DNA of 64,000 nucleotides from Pleodorina starrii (GCA_030267565.1 BRXU01000005.1:4715501-4779500); one strand, 5' to 3'. Shown: positions 22,240 through 33,519, counted from the first letter of the stretch. The notes: a model not told the origin generated them from the letters alone. Made by a program: numbers and translations.

Positions 22240-22620
22240 AGGCCGGTGACCCCGCCCTCCCCTCCAACTACCGGCCCATCACCCTGCTTGACACCGACTA
22301 CCGGACCCTTGCGCGTGTGCTTTCGCGACGGCTGCTCCCGGTCTTCAGCGCCACCATCGACCCTGAGCAGGCCGCCTTCCTCCGCTCCCGCCGCATTGGA
22401 GACAACGTGTGGCTCCTGCAGCAGCATCTCACCACGTTCGGCCTTGTGGCCGCTGCGTCGGCCTACGCCCTCAGCAAAGCACTCTACCACATAGTGTTCC
22501 AGGGTCTGCCCCCTCGTGCTGACCTTGACCGCCTTCTTGGCCTCACTACCGCGGTTATGGAGCGGAGGATGACCCCCGCCATGTATGCGGCTACGCCCAA
22601 CGCCCGCCTCGTTGGGGGTC
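22240..22620 (+). pseudogene. LINE-1 reverse transcriptase N-terminal fragment
   Basis: SNYRPITLLDTDYRTLARVL, then IDPEQAAFLRSRRIGDNVWL, corresponds to LINE RT motifs 0-2 (NYRPI, Q-x-AF, R-x-IGDN). A short downstream piece with QGLPPRADLDRLLGL is in the same frame, but the FADD-containing palm segment is absent. Not functional. Confidence 0.8.
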
Positions 22621-22831
22621 CTCGCCCTGCCCCCCCGCCCCCGTCGGCCGCTTTGGGATCCTCCCGCTCGTGGCCCACGTTCGTGCCCGGCACGCGGTGG
22701 CGGCGGTGCGCTGTACCGCCGGAGCGGCCGGCCTCCTCCCAGCCGACCCGACCTTGGCTGATGCCGCCCTGCAGCTGCTGCGGCGGTGCCACCCGGCGGC
22801 CCACCCCCTGTGCCTCTTGGCCCCTTGTGGT

Positions 22832-22927
22832 TGTAACGTCTGGGAGATACCCGGAAATGTCAACCAGTGCCTTTGCCATACCATTTGTAATGTAGTTGAC
22901 ATTTCTGGGTATCTCCCAGACGTTACA
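22832..22927. mobile_element. 96-bp palindromic insertion in the LINE
   Basis: The first and last ~33 bases are inverted repeats (TGTAACGTCTGGGAGATACC at the left, its inverse at the right), separated by about 30 bases. Flanks are GTGGT (22827-22831) and GGGGT (22928-22932), a 4-of-5 match. TGTAACG/CGTTACA ends resemble the TRIM LTR ends, but the palindrome points to a foldback MITE. Confidence 0.65.
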
Positions 22928-23400
22928 GGGGTTGCCGTGTCCTTGGGGCTCCGTGGATGCGCTGCTCGGCGGCTCGGCGCGGCTGCCAACATCGGGCCCC
23001 TCATCGTCCCGGACCCCAACGCCACTGCGGATCCCTGGTGTTACTCGGAGTAACACCTGACTTCGCTTTTGTGAGTGAGTGCCGCGTGTGCGCTTCACTC
23101 GGTCGCAGTGAGCCCTGCACGGGCCTCCTGGGACCCGACTTGACTCTTGTGCGGGCGCACTGCTGGCGGGCCTCGTGGCGTCGTTTCTCTTTGGATGCGC
23201 TTCATTCGTACTGATGGGACAAGCAGCGTCTCTGCTGCTTGCGTAGGCTAGGACTTTGGTGACCCTGATGGCGATGCGGGCTTGGTGCTGGTGCGCCTGA
23301 TGACAGTGCTTTTGACAATCCTCCGCGAGTGCCACTGGGGTAGGATGAACAGTCTGTCTAGGCTGTACCCCGCCAAGAGCACCGTTTAGGCCCATCACCA

Positions 23401-24030
23401 TATGAAGCATCACATCTCGGAGATGCGTAAACGTTTAGATGGCCCGAGAAGCAGAATGCGAAAAACAATGACGCCAAAGTTCTCGGTTACGTACCACGAC
23501 TTTCGCCCGCCGACGCGATTTGCGAACATTGCAGTCAAGAATGGTATCAAGTTGCAGATGTGCGCAACCGTTAGACGGCCAGGAAGTCAACTGCACCAGC
23601 GACGAGCGAGTACGTACGGCAGCAATGTCACCTAGTCCTACCGTCGCCCACCAATGTCACCGTCGGCTAGCCTGTACAGCTAGCAATCCCTTGCGATTTG
23701 CGCATCTAATGTAAGTTCCGCATCTAATGACAAGCGCCGATCGCTCGAAGGCGGCAAGGTTTTTCCATGGTGTGCTCCGTATGTACGGTAATTTCTTCAT
23801 CGGAGAATCAGTGGACATCACAAAGGCAAATCAACAATCAGCAAGGCGAAAGCCGACAGAGGATCCGCGTCTTAAGCACTCGGGGGTTCCCAGCAGCAGC
23901 GTAGCCATGCATGGGCCCCGGCAGAAAACTCAACCGAATGCTGGCCTGGGCCCTCCTGGGCACAGATATGATATGCGATATGACCTTTTCTTAAACCGGT
24001 ACAGTAAATCCTGCATCCGGCGATTTGGTT
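23401..24030. other. Stretch without a supported gene
   Basis: 23720-23910 resembles 39580-39790 (TGACAAGCGCCGATCG, GGTGTGCTCCGTATGTA, GAGGATCCGC, CATGCATGGG blocks), so it is a dispersed repeat. No gene. Confidence 0.35.
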
Positions 24031-24620
24031 ATTGTATTTGGGTAGGTAATCCCGCATACCGTACGGACTTTGTCCCGTATCCCAGATGCCGTCAACGTAT
24101 TTAATTCCGTATACGGAGTTTCTCCCGCATCCCAACGACTGGGAAAGTTCCTGCATACGGACTTTTTCGATGCCGTCGAGGGAGTTCTTCCTGTATACGG
24201 ACTGCTGTTATGATTGTCGTTGGTGACCGTTGCCGTTTTGGTCGTCACGAAGGCCAAGATATCGCCGAGCCCTGCTTGATTTGTGTCCTCTGTTCACATC
24301 GTGCTGACTCGTATACGTTCCATTACGTTAATACACGTATCGTTGTCCCACCAGTTCCTCAACTTCCTTGCCCTTGCCCGAGGTCTGTTAGATAGAGGGC
24401 ATGGACATTGCAACGTTTCAACGGGCCCCCTACTTCTTGGCATTAATTCTCAGACGTGGTCGCGTTATGAAGACCGTTGCAGTTTTGGTCGTCACAAGGG
24501 CCAATATGTCGGTACGGCTTCGTACTGCGTTTTACTGCTGTATTGGGTCCCACGCGTACGGAACGCCGTTCCCGCCGTGGACAGAAAAGCCTCTCTGAAC
24601 CAGAATCAGTAATTTGCATT
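24031..24620 (+). repeat. CCCGCATACGG repeat and GAACCAAAATCGGTAA-family repeat
   Basis: 24040-24200 is a degenerate copy of the 14975 family. 24205-24612 has CCGTTGCCGTTTTGGTCGTC in two tandem versions and ends CCAGAATCAGTAA. This second family recurs at 39870-40440 (minus), 56290-56475 and 62305-62415, where it ends GAACCAAAATCGGTAA. Confidence 0.5.
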
Positions 24621-24710
24621 GGAAGACGCGAGAGTTCGTATCGCAACCACTGCCTGGTCGACCGGACAGCCCTTTGGCCTGGGCCTGATCGAACCGCGGC
24701 TTGCATCAAG

Positions 24711-26941
24711 ATGGCTGCCTCGGCTATTGTACTTAGGCCGCTGTTCGCCTTGGCGCTGTTGGCAGTGCTTTCTTACCCATCTTTGGTAAGCGCGGCCACC
24801 AAGCCACCGCCGACCTATAACCGGCTCTGCCAGCAGCGGCAGCTGACGACCCAACCGCAATGGCGAAAGTGCGCTGAGCTCACGGTAGCCGAGTGGAACC
24901 GCGCCATCGTCGATGCGGTTGTAAGGTTTGTCCTTCTGCATTTCGTTGGGCTGTTGAACTGTCGGGCTGCGCGCCTGGCGGGCGCGTGGACTCAGCGAAG
25001 TGCTAAGTAAGTAAAGCCTTTCGCTCTCGCAACCCTCGACTCAGGTCGAGCCTCCCCACCGCCTCGGTGCTCTACGACGGAATCATTGATCCAAACATTG
25101 TGCTCCGAGTGGAGCCGGTGGGCAAGTTCACCGGCCTGGAGATGGTGATGGAGTTCTGGAATGTCTTCGCCAACCCCACCGGGTGAGTTTTCTGTACGAC
25201 ATAATTCCACGATTGCCGTCCGCTTGTTTTCATGATTAGTTGCCTTACCGCTTGAAGACGGGGATGGAATCGAGTACCTGCGAGCAGACGGGTGTGCTTG
25301 CTTCCGTGGGAGGAGGCGAGCATGGTTACCGACTTCGCTATCTGCCGCGGGGCGGTGTAATGGGCAGACGACGCAGCGGAAACCTGTCAGTACTGACTAT
25401 ATAAACTCGCGAAATTACTCTTTCCGTCGCGCTCGCCGCGACTTGCACTTCGCTCTCACCGGTACGGACCCGCCGTACCACCACCGACGAGCCAATTAGG
25501 CTCTCGGCAAAGACACAGAAAACCTTCGTTTTCATCGTTTCACTCAGAAAACCTTCAGTTTTAGGCTGTTTATTTCCCTATAGATAGATACACGTCAGCA
25601 AGCTGCCGGTGTGCGTGTACGTACGTGTGTGTGTGTGTGAGACTGCGTCCGGTCGCAGGCCATGAACGGGTCGTGTAACAATCCATCGCATCCGTGCCAC
25701 TTCCACCCAGATGGTCAGGCTTGCCGCCCCCGGCCTGCCATTGCTCCTTGCCAGCGTACCCAAACGACCGCCCCCCCCTGTACGTTGCGCCCCGCAGGCC
25801 GGCGCACCTCATCGAGCCGCAGTCGTACACCATCCGGCGCTTCACCGCCTCGCGCCCCATCGCCGTGGCAACCATCGACTACGTCTACCTGAACACCGTC
25901 ACCGGAGCCACCTCCAACCTCACCTTTGAACAGTGGTGCGTGCGTAGCTGCGTACTGGGTTCGTTGCTACATATCTGGCACATGGCTACCTGATTTGGTC
26001 ATCCCTGACTGGCCAGCCCAATCAATTCCGGCGCCGACACCAAGTTCTTCGGCCCCGAAACCAAGTTCTCCGTACCATGCCACAGCGGTCTGGCGCAAGC
26101 GCCAATTCGTCACCACGCACCCATCAAGGTCAAGCCCGAGCGAGCCTTGTGTCCACCTCCAACCTAGTCCCCGCCACCCTCGCAAAACCGCGTTGCGAAT
26201 ACCACCCCTGCAGCGACGCCACCATCGCGACTCGCCCGGATGCGACGCCTGAACCCCTGAGCCCCGGGGCGGGTCTGATGTCAACCCTTACTCAACCCCT
26301 CGCCGCGCCTCGCGCTTCATGCTTCTTCCGCCCAGCTCACCCACTCACGTACCCGCTGCTTGCTCGCGCTTTCCCCCGCTCTCTTCCGTCCTCTCTCTTC
26401 TCCTCTCTCTCTGTCTCCCCTAAACTCCCTCCCCATCGCTGTAATCCTCTCGTTCCCTCTCCCCCTCTCTCTTTCCATGTCCATATCGCGCCCGCTCCCA
26501 CTCCCCACTCTCCTGCGCAGGTTCCGATTCGACAACTACAGCCGTATCGCCGCCGCCGACTTCACCATCGACCGCTTCGCCGAGGCTTTTCCTGCCCTCG
26601 GTGCGGATGCCGTGTTCGCCACCGACCCCAACATCACCACCTTGCTCAGGACCATCGTCTGCCAGGCCGCCATCAACTACTGCAGGTTGCCCTCCCTGCA
26701 GCAATACACCGACATGCAAACCTGCATGGACTTCCTGTCGTCCCTCCCGATCCTCAATCCGCTGCGCATACAGTCGAATTCCGTGCTGTGCCGCTACTTG
26801 CACTCCCCGCTTGTGGGCTCTGCACCGGAGATCCACTGCCCCCACCTCGGCCCGTCGGGCGGCGGCATGTGCGTGGACGAGCCGTACTCTGCCTATTACA
26901 CCGGCTCACCCCTCCCCGCCGACACCTTTGCCTTGCCGTGA
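24711..26941 (+). CDS. Secreted NTF2/SnoaL-like, Cys-rich-tail protein, copy C (4 exons)
   Basis: Exons are 24711-24925, 25045-25182, 25798-25935 and 26521-26941 (215, 138, 138 and 421 nt), giving 303 residues without disruption. All introns are GT-AG and split codons after base 2. Residues 1-28 are a signal peptide ending VSA. Two cysteines lie in the RLCQQ and RKCAEL motifs. The NTF2-like region runs about 55-185, with DPNIVLRVEPVGKFTG, a TGATSNLTFEQWFRFDNYSR strand pair and a conserved N-glycosylation sequon (NLT). The tail has six cysteines and HCPHLGPSGGGMC. Intron 2 (615 nt) holds an insertion of roughly 310 bp absent from copies D and E. Intron 3 (585 nt) has the extended form typical of the plus-strand copies and a long pyrimidine tract before exon 4. 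Function unknown. Confidence 0.85.
25220..25560 (+). mobile_element. Insertion of about 310 bp in intron 2 of copy C
   Basis: Copies D and E run from the CCGTCCGC motif directly into GCTGTAGGCTGTTTG. Copy C instead has about 310 extra bases between CCGTCCGCT and TAGGCTGTTTA, ending with two AAAACCTTC repeats. Ends and target duplication are not clear, so the element type is open. Confidence 0.45.
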
Positions 26942-27480
26942 AGGAATCCCCCCTCGGCTCTTGTGACCGTGTGGGAATATTTGTTGACGAGGAAGGGATT
27001 GTTGTCAGCCGAGTGCGCGTGGGGCAGCAGGCGTGCGGCCGGCGCAGGGGCGTGGTCCAGGAGGACCTGTGATTGACCCATGAGTCATCGAGCTATGCGC
27101 GGGTGCGTGCGCGCGTGCGTGCACCATTAGTGCGAGTTTGTACCGCCGTTGCTGCCGCTGCCGTGCTTTAGCTCATGAGGTAGCTTGAGGGAAATGGTGT
27201 GCCTCGACCTTAGCACTGGTCACCTGCTGCATGCGATTTTGGAGTAATACAAACACTGCCGATTTCGGCTGCCGTAACCCTGTCTTTGAGGAATGTTCCC
27301 TCTGATGTGTCGGCCTTGCGTGAAGGGCCGGTCTGGAGGTAGGGCATAAGATCACAACTGCCCAGCCCTTTTTCTCCCTTCCCGAGGGATGGTCCTCGAG
27401 GGATGGTCCTCGCCGTTTCATCACACCGAGCCTACGGAGCGCGTGATACGGATGATTAGGAACTGTCACGCTATCTCGCG
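26942..27480 (+). repeat. Truncated downstream block of segment C
   Basis: Collinear with 35593-36110 and 46777-47310, then broken after GATTAGGAAC (about 27463). The RNA-binding-protein fragment found in segments A, B, D and E is absent here. Confidence 0.5.
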
Positions 27481-27925
27481 TGACTGCCATGGAGCACTTT
27501 CCGTCAGGAATCGTTGGTCTTCGCCCCTTCGGGTCAGCTTCCGTGAACTGTTTGCGTGCGGCGCATGAGTCGTCGTCAATTATTATTATTAGGATTGTTT
27601 ATTGCTTATATTCGGGGCCCCTACCGAGCAAGGATTCATACGGTAGGTGCGGGCTCCCCTGAAGTGAAGTCCGGCGGTGGTGTGAGACCAGTTACCTGTG
27701 TCTAGCAATTTTGCAGTGTATGAAGCCACTACGTAGCGAATATTCACAGATCCGCAACTGACAGACCGCAGTCTTTCTGTAATTTTGCAAGGTAATCCGT
27801 TCTCCGAGGAGAACATCCGTGCCCAGGACGCCCTAGGAGGGAGCAGTGTTGCTCGCCTCCCGAAGCCGCGTGCTTTCCCGTCAGTGCGAGACACTGATAA
27901 ACTCGTGGTCGCCGAGCATCTGGCG
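27481..27925. other. Stretch without a supported gene
   Basis: A TTATTATTATTAGG simple stretch at 27580-27600; otherwise nothing recognised. Confidence 0.3.
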
Positions 27926-28230
27926 TGAACTACACCTGCTGTTTTGGGGCGGGGCCTCAGTGCGAACTGCCCGCCCTGTAGGATGTCCATGTCCGTGTGT
28001 GCGCGTGTGTGCGTGTGTCGAATGTGTAACTGACCAAACGTAATATCTCGCCCGTCGGAAACGCGATATTGGCAACACCTTCCATTCTATATTGGGTATA
28101 TTTCCTGTAGCCAACAAAAATCGTATGAGTACAAAAACATTGGGCAGTTTCCATTGATCGAGGTCGAGGTCACATCAACGCCTATGGGCCTATAATCAAT
28201 TCCAAATCTTGGAATTCTGACACGGCGTCG
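27926..28230 (+). repeat. GGGCGGGGCC / GCGAGATATTACG-family repeat
   Basis: Copy of the family at 7056 and 16430: GGGCGGGGCC, then GTCCATGTCCGTGTG, GTAACTGACCAAACGTAATATC, GGAAACGCGATAT and a TCGAGGTCGAGGTCACATCA end shared with 9360 and 16310 (reversed). Confidence 0.45.
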
Positions 28231-29331
28231 TGAAATGAGTCGAACTCCCAGCTTGGGTGACCCAGCTGTGGGGCCGCGTGGAAAGAATCAGTTTAAGAAG
28301 TCCGTTCACGTGGTCATGGTGGGGAGCGACGGCTCCGTCCACGGCTCCACGGCTCCATGGGCCAGGAAGACGTCGAGAGGGCTGAGTATGACGTTGACGG
28401 CTCGTTCATCTCGTCTTCACACCCGTAAGCAAAGGTCGCACCACTGCGAGGGGAAGGGTGACAGAGGCCGTCAGACGGGACAAGGCCTAGTGTATCCGGT
28501 GCTGCTTCCCAGCCCAGCGTCTGCTGCCCTATGGATGCGGCTGTTTGTGCGCCTGCAGTCTCTCGGCGTCAGACTCGCTTCCACCCACCCCGAGCAGGTG
28601 CAAAGGGTTGTTGGCTAAGCCGGGAAGCTCCCCACTCTCTATGCTGGATGCTTGCGAGTGTGCACGCGGCCCCGACCCTCGCTGAGGCGAAAGGGCACCT
28701 GCCTACTGCACCACGAAGAAACGACGTGAGCACCCCTTGACCGCTTGCCCTCCTATCCTATGGGCCTGAGTGTCCGCTTGCCCGGCCTGCTGCTCTACTA
28801 CCTGCCCTCGGTCTCCGAGCTGCAGCAGGAGATTCCCGCCCCCGGATTGACTTCTCAGATGCCTACCCCGACCCTCCCGCTCAATGCCTGGGCGCAGCGG
28901 AAGCTGCTGATTGGACGGTGCAGGTTGGTCACGAGGCTCGGGACGGACAGGAGAACGAAGTCGAATACGGTTACCAAGAGCGTCTTGATCGTCAGCCAGT
29001 GCAAATGGCCGGGCCTTGGGCCCTTATTTTAGCACACAGCGCACGCAGGTGCCTGGGGCCACCACAAGTGACAGCTACCGTAGCGACCACTGCTACTGCC
29101 CAACCAAAGCCTGGGGCCTCACGCAGCTACTGCAGTCCCGACTTGGTGGGCCACCAGGGCAGCGAGAGGTCACCACCGCGCCGGAACTGCACCTACCAGC
29201 CAGCACCGCGTGCTCCTGAATGCCCTCGCACTCGTGGAGCTAGCTGGTGCATGCCCTTGCCGTGGACGGGGCAGCTGAACACTACCACACTGTCGGGGCG
29301 AACTCATAGGTTTGTTCTTAGAAGGGCTTGT
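28231..29331. other. Unassigned region, possible decayed element
   Basis: Several frames of 95-140 codons (28235-28618, 28745-29032, 28918-29334) are open, but none has a motif I recognise. Adjacent to a minus-strand LINE tail; may be older element sequence. Confidence 0.3.
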
Positions 29332-29500
29332 TAGGATTCGAGGATTACAAGGGGAACCGGTTTTTTTCACACCGGTTGCTAGCCGTAAATAAAGGCTAGA
29401 CAGACTGTTCATCCTACCCCAAGGGCACCCGCGAAGGGGTGCCTAAAGCAAGCAAAGCAACCAAGGCCCACCAGCACCAAGCCCGCACGACGCACGAAGC
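29332..29500 (-). mobile_element. 5'-truncated LINE-1-family 3' tail
   Basis: Minus-strand tail ending CCCCTTGTAATCC, preceded by a hairpin of AACCGGT and ACCGGTT arms, GGCTAGCAACC and GGATGAACAGTCTGTCTAGC. Collinear with 59890-60066. Confidence 0.55.
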
Positions 29501-30020
29501 GTGAAAGAGTCACGTCACACCCGCCCAAAAGCCCGATGACGGAGGAGTGAGATGTCCGCTACCGAGAGACAGCCAGCGGAGCACCTGGACAGGAAGCGCC
29601 TACCAAGCTCCCGGAAAACAACACGCAAGTAGCTCCCAACTGAGCACCAGGACAGGAAGCGCCTACCAAGATCCTGAACAAACGCAAGGATGCAGCCGAA
29701 TCACCAGCACCCGGAAACACACCATACAAACTGGCAAAAAAGTGGGGCCCTTGTAATAACGCATCCTGTTTCATACCGAGCGCCCCCTAGTTGGGCGCTG
29801 CAGAACGAGCTGCAAAAGTGAAGGCCGCACGGGAGGACCCTCCTACCGCGCGTGCTAGACGCAACCCATGCGTCAGCGACGCAACCCACAGTCCCTGAGA
29901 GAAGGCAAATCCGGACGAAAGCGAACTAACCTGCAAGCGACTTGGCCATGTCCTAAGCACTGCTGCATCTTGGAATTCGAATGTCTGTTGGGTTGGGGCT
30001 TTGACCCTGTCCGTGGCTGC
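29501..30020. other. Stretch with short tandem units, no gene
   Basis: 29575-29690 has a tandem GAGCACC(T/A)GGACAGGAAGCGCC motif repeated about every 65 bases. 29940-30020 resembles 8070-8140. Confidence 0.35.
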
Positions 30021-30029
30021 CTGGCTGGC

Positions 30030-30900
30030 AGGCCGTTATGAGCCGCAGCAGTTGCAAGGGTCCCACACGCACCGTGCTGTACGACTTCGCCTGGGAGGGT
30101 GGGCGAATGGCGGCAGGCGGGGCGGATGGCATTAGGATGCGAGAGTTACAATGAGGGACCACTAGGGTCCTGCGCTGGCGCATTCTGAGTCAACTCAGAA
30201 CCTCACGGGCCTGCCGACTGCAGGCCAGCACCTCCCTCGTGGCGATAGGGAGGGAGAGAGGGAAGGAGGTAGGGCCGAAGGCGGGAGAGAGCGAGCGTGG
30301 GAGGGAAGGAGAATAGGACTGAGGTATGGAGGGAGGCGGGCACACACCCCGCAGTCCCCAGGCCCTGCACACCCCAGGCTCCTGATACCCCAAGGCCACA
30401 GGCCCCATGAAAGCAGTCACACCGCGCTCAGCGACGCTCCGGAAATACAAACGACCCAGCGAAACCACGGAGGGGCGTGCAACCATATCACGTGATCATC
30501 ACCTGGTTAGGGCCACACACGCGGTGGGCTATCGAAAGGTAGACGCATCCAGGGGTGGCAGGCAATACTTTTCGTTATGAGCCGCACGAGCCGCAAGGGC
30601 CCCACAAGCACCGTGCTGTACGACTTCGTCTGGGAGGGTGGGCGGATGGCGGGAGGGGGGGGGGCGGACGGCGGGAGGGGGGGCGGGCGGGCGGGCGGCC
30701 AGAGAGGGAAGGAGGGAGGGCGGAAGTCGGGAGAGAACAAGCGAGGGAGGGAAGGCGAGTAAGAATGATGTATGGCCACACACGCGGTGTGGCAGGCAAT
30801 ACGTTCCGTTATGAGCCGTGGCAGGTGCAAGGGCCCATAAGCACCTCTACCATCAACGCCTCCGCCCACGGTGCCTCCAATACCAGCATCAGCAAATAAA
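30030..30900 (+). repeat. Tandem repeats with GTTATGAGCCG and GGGAGGG-rich parts
   Basis: GTTATGAGCCG starts at about 30035, 30574 and 30808. The last two copies share GTGGCAGGCAATAC immediately before and lie about 234 bp apart. Purine-rich GGGAGGG/GGCGGGCG stretches fill 30235-30335 and 30630-30750. The apparent ORFs here are low-complexity. Confidence 0.5.
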
Positions 30901-31394
30901 GGAGCACCGAATCGCGTGCTCATACGCCTTAGCTCTACTGGTGATCGAGGTGTCACAGCCTACGCACGGAGCAGCTGCATCTCGTGCCTGAAGCCGCCCA
31001 TTCTTAAGAAGACGGAGTTATAACTTTAGTTGTGTAGCCATGTCACCAATGATGCTAAGAAATGATAACTTGGAGCAGAAGCAAGGGCGGAACCTGATGA
31101 CGGAAAGGACAAATTTTTGATACAGGCGACCTTACTTATACAAACGCGCAGCTTGAACTAAGATTGATACATATAAATATATTCAGATATTCCACATATC
31201 TGGACGCATTAGCACTGATTTGGGTAATCTGGGGTAATTGTTCGAGGCGGTTGCAAGGCAGTTGGGCGGACGACCAGTTCAAGCTGCTGCACTTTGTTAT
31301 GACTGGCAAAAAGTCATAACTATTATAAATCCTTTATGAACAGAAGATAAAAACCAAATGAAGAGTTTGTCAGGATAATGAAGGAAGGCCGGTT
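30901..31394. other. Stretch without a supported gene
   Basis: AT-richer unique DNA with no recognised motif. Confidence 0.3.
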
Positions 31395-32210
31395 CTGGCC
31401 GGTTCCCAGAATGCTGCCTGCCCGGCTGAGTGACGACCAACCTAGATGGATCGGCACACTGTAAATCAAAATTAACAGCCATTAATACTCGTAGTATTAT
31501 ATTACAATCGTAAAAGCAATAGTGCATGTATCAGTCTGAAAGATGTTAGGCTGATGAGTCCCTGGTCCGAGGCCGCACTTGCTCTAACGCATCCAGAACA
31601 TCTGTTCATTCCTTATTGTACCCGTTTCTTCTATAAATATTTACATGACGGCGTCTCATCTTTTCGATAGCTAGCGAACAAGGTGCCCCCGTGCCCGCGA
31701 CCACACCACAGTTCTGCTAGCTGGTCCACTGGGAGCGAGTGTTTGCGATGTCATGCAAATAGACGATCAGCGCGGTCTTGCAAAGGTTGTTTATGACATG
31801 TTTTGCTTTCGTCGCGAGCGCATCGCCGTGTAGAGTCGATGGAGACTCCTTCTCAGGTCATGTTGTGCTTTTGTGACGTATCTGTCTTATGTTGTCTTTA
31901 TGCCCTTTCTGCTACGGTTGATTTTTCCCTACTTTTTGTTCCTTTTGCTTGACTGAGGCGGTTCATGAGCCTTCGGGTTCGTTTGAACCGTACGAGCTCA
32001 CTGAAGCTTGTAACATCATCATCATCAGCTGGTCCGACCGCCTTGACGCATATTATTATAACAAAAAATAACAAAAGTGGCAAGGTTTATTGTAGAAAAG
32101 CTGTTGCCGCCATTTGGTTCTCCCGCACAAATGCATATATAGACGACATGACCCTTAATAACTTAAGTGTAACTGCGGAACGGTGCTGAAGCTCTTGTGA
32201 GGAGCTTGCG
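31395..32210 (+). mobile_element. Foldback-family copy 4, interrupted by an insertion
   Basis: The GTGACGACCAACCT block, AT-rich spacer, GCTGATGAGTCC core and CGCGACCACACCACAG interior follow the order of the complete copy. The interior is split at CTAGCTGGTCC by 31728-32026 and resumes at 32027. The right inverted arm is not recognisable. Confidence 0.55.
31728..32026 (+). mobile_element. 299-bp retroelement-like insertion with (CAT)n tail
   Basis: Flanked by AGCTGGTCC at 31719-31727 and 32027-32035 (9-bp duplication); the uninterrupted version of the site exists in sister copies (CTAGCCGGTCCGACCG). No inverted ends; the right end is AACATCATCATC. The same end is present at 5770 in reverse. 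Best read as a SINE or truncated LINE. Confidence 0.6.
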
Positions 32211-32470
32211 ATCGGCGCTTGTCATTTTATAATTCTATTGCATAAACAGAAAACATTGCACCAGTCGTTTGGCCGATGGCAATGTTGTGGTTGCCGTACC
32301 TACCTAATCCGTGCCTTAATCAAACTCCTTGAAAACACAACACGGATTAAAGGTGGGTTACCACGGATTATTTTTTAATTAATCCGGCCTCCTTAATACA
32401 AGTGTAAACAACTTCTTAACGAAGTTACGCGCGGGAAGTACTACATACAGTACAGTACTACCTTACGTAA
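32211..32470. other. Spacer, no gene
   Basis: 32300-32420 resembles 5690-5770 on the other strand (ACCACGGATTA, CCTTGAAAACACAACACGG blocks), another dispersed repeat. Confidence 0.35.
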
Positions 32471-32474
32471 TTGG

Positions 32475-33075
32475 TTATTTGGGTAATAATTAATTCCTTG
32501 TACGGATTTTTTCCTCGCATCCCAACGACTGGGAAAGTTGTGTGCAACCAAACGAGCTCCTTACATGCTACAGAGGCTTGCTTTTGACTCAAATGGAGGG
32601 CCGCCGAGCGGCACTACTTAGGCTAAGCGTGGGGCTCAACTGGGGTACCCTGCAATGACCGGTCAGGAGTAAACGAATTGCCCCGCGTTTACGCTAAGTA
32701 CTCCCGAGCGGCATCCCGCGCGCACGAGGGCGCACCGTCCTTTAAGTTGTCCGCCTTGGTTAAGTTGTCCGCCGTGGTTAATGCAAATACGGTATGGCTA
32801 AATTGGAATGGATAGCTACATCTCTTTGCCAGGTCTATTTATAGTTAAAGCAAGCCTCAGTGGCATGAAAGGAGCTTGTTTGGTTGAACACAACTTCCCG
32901 GCCGTTGTGATGTGCTGGAAAAAGTTCGCATGCGGGATTGATTCCTTTGAGGGCAACGCGGATGCGGGAAAACCTCGGTATGCATAAGACCGCGATCAGC
33001 TAGCCGAACGCGTCAGCGCAGCCCTGCGCAGCCGGGATGCGCCAATAAATACACCAGAATTTCCCAAGCCCAAAA
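32475..33075. mobile_element. CCCGCATACGG element with inverted subterminal arms, upstream of copy D
   Basis: 32510-32590 (CCCAACGACTGGGAAAG, GAGCTCCTTACATG, GAGGCTTGCTT) is inverted at 32850-32940 (AAGCAAGCCTCAGTGGCATG, GAGCTTGTTTGG, CTTCCCGGCCG). The right end runs through GCGATCAGCTAGCCGAACGC to GCCAATAAATACACCAGAA. The same arrangement occurs at 43880-44345. No coding sequence. Confidence 0.6.
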
Positions 33076-33519
33076 CGTGTACTACTTATGGTTGCAAGAT
33101 GTGGGTCTGTGTCATTGCGCTCGGAACCGGAAGATACGCCTCCGGGAAATCTGCTTACTTCTCAGTACGTATCGCTACAGTGTGAGTAGGCTTCTGGGCC
33201 CCTTTCTCAGTTCTAAGTCAATCTTTTGGTAATGCCAACTACAACACCACAGGCCACCACCACCAGTGAATCACTGTACTGTAAATAAAATGAAAATAAC
33301 GGTACTCCGTTATGCTGACCGACCCTCCCAGCTATTTGGCAGTAATGACGTGATGTCTGACATACAGCAAGCCAACTGTCGTACGTTTCATTTGAGCTAA
33401 AAACCCGCCCCGCGCCTTGTAACTGCATCTGACCTGGTGAGTCCTCGTGGCACAATCACTCGCTGGACGACCGGATAGCCCTCTTGCCTCGGCCTAATCC
33501 AACCGCGGCCTGCATCAAG
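33076..33519 (+). promoter_or_regulatory. Conserved upstream block of copy D
   Basis: Shares GTGTCATTGCGCTCGGAA, CTGGGCCCCTTTCTCAGTTC and the CCTCGGCCTAATCCAACCGC leader with E and G. Presumed promoter and 5' UTR. Confidence 0.35.

Larger units (their letters stand above)
19786..23400 (+). mobile_element. Decayed L1-like LINE (LINE-1 of this window)
   Basis: A collinear set of LINE pieces in shifting frames: ORF1-like sequence (19830-20620), a proline/alanine-rich linker (20630-21100), an apurinic-endonuclease N-terminus (21550-21770), a reverse-transcriptase N-terminal part (22240-22610) and a 3' region (23060-23370) that recurs as truncated copies at 7600, 29332 and 59890. The catalytic FADD region of the reverse transcriptase is not found, so part of the element is deleted. 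Several frameshifts separate the domains. A 96-bp palindromic insertion lies at 22832-22927. Confidence 0.75.
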
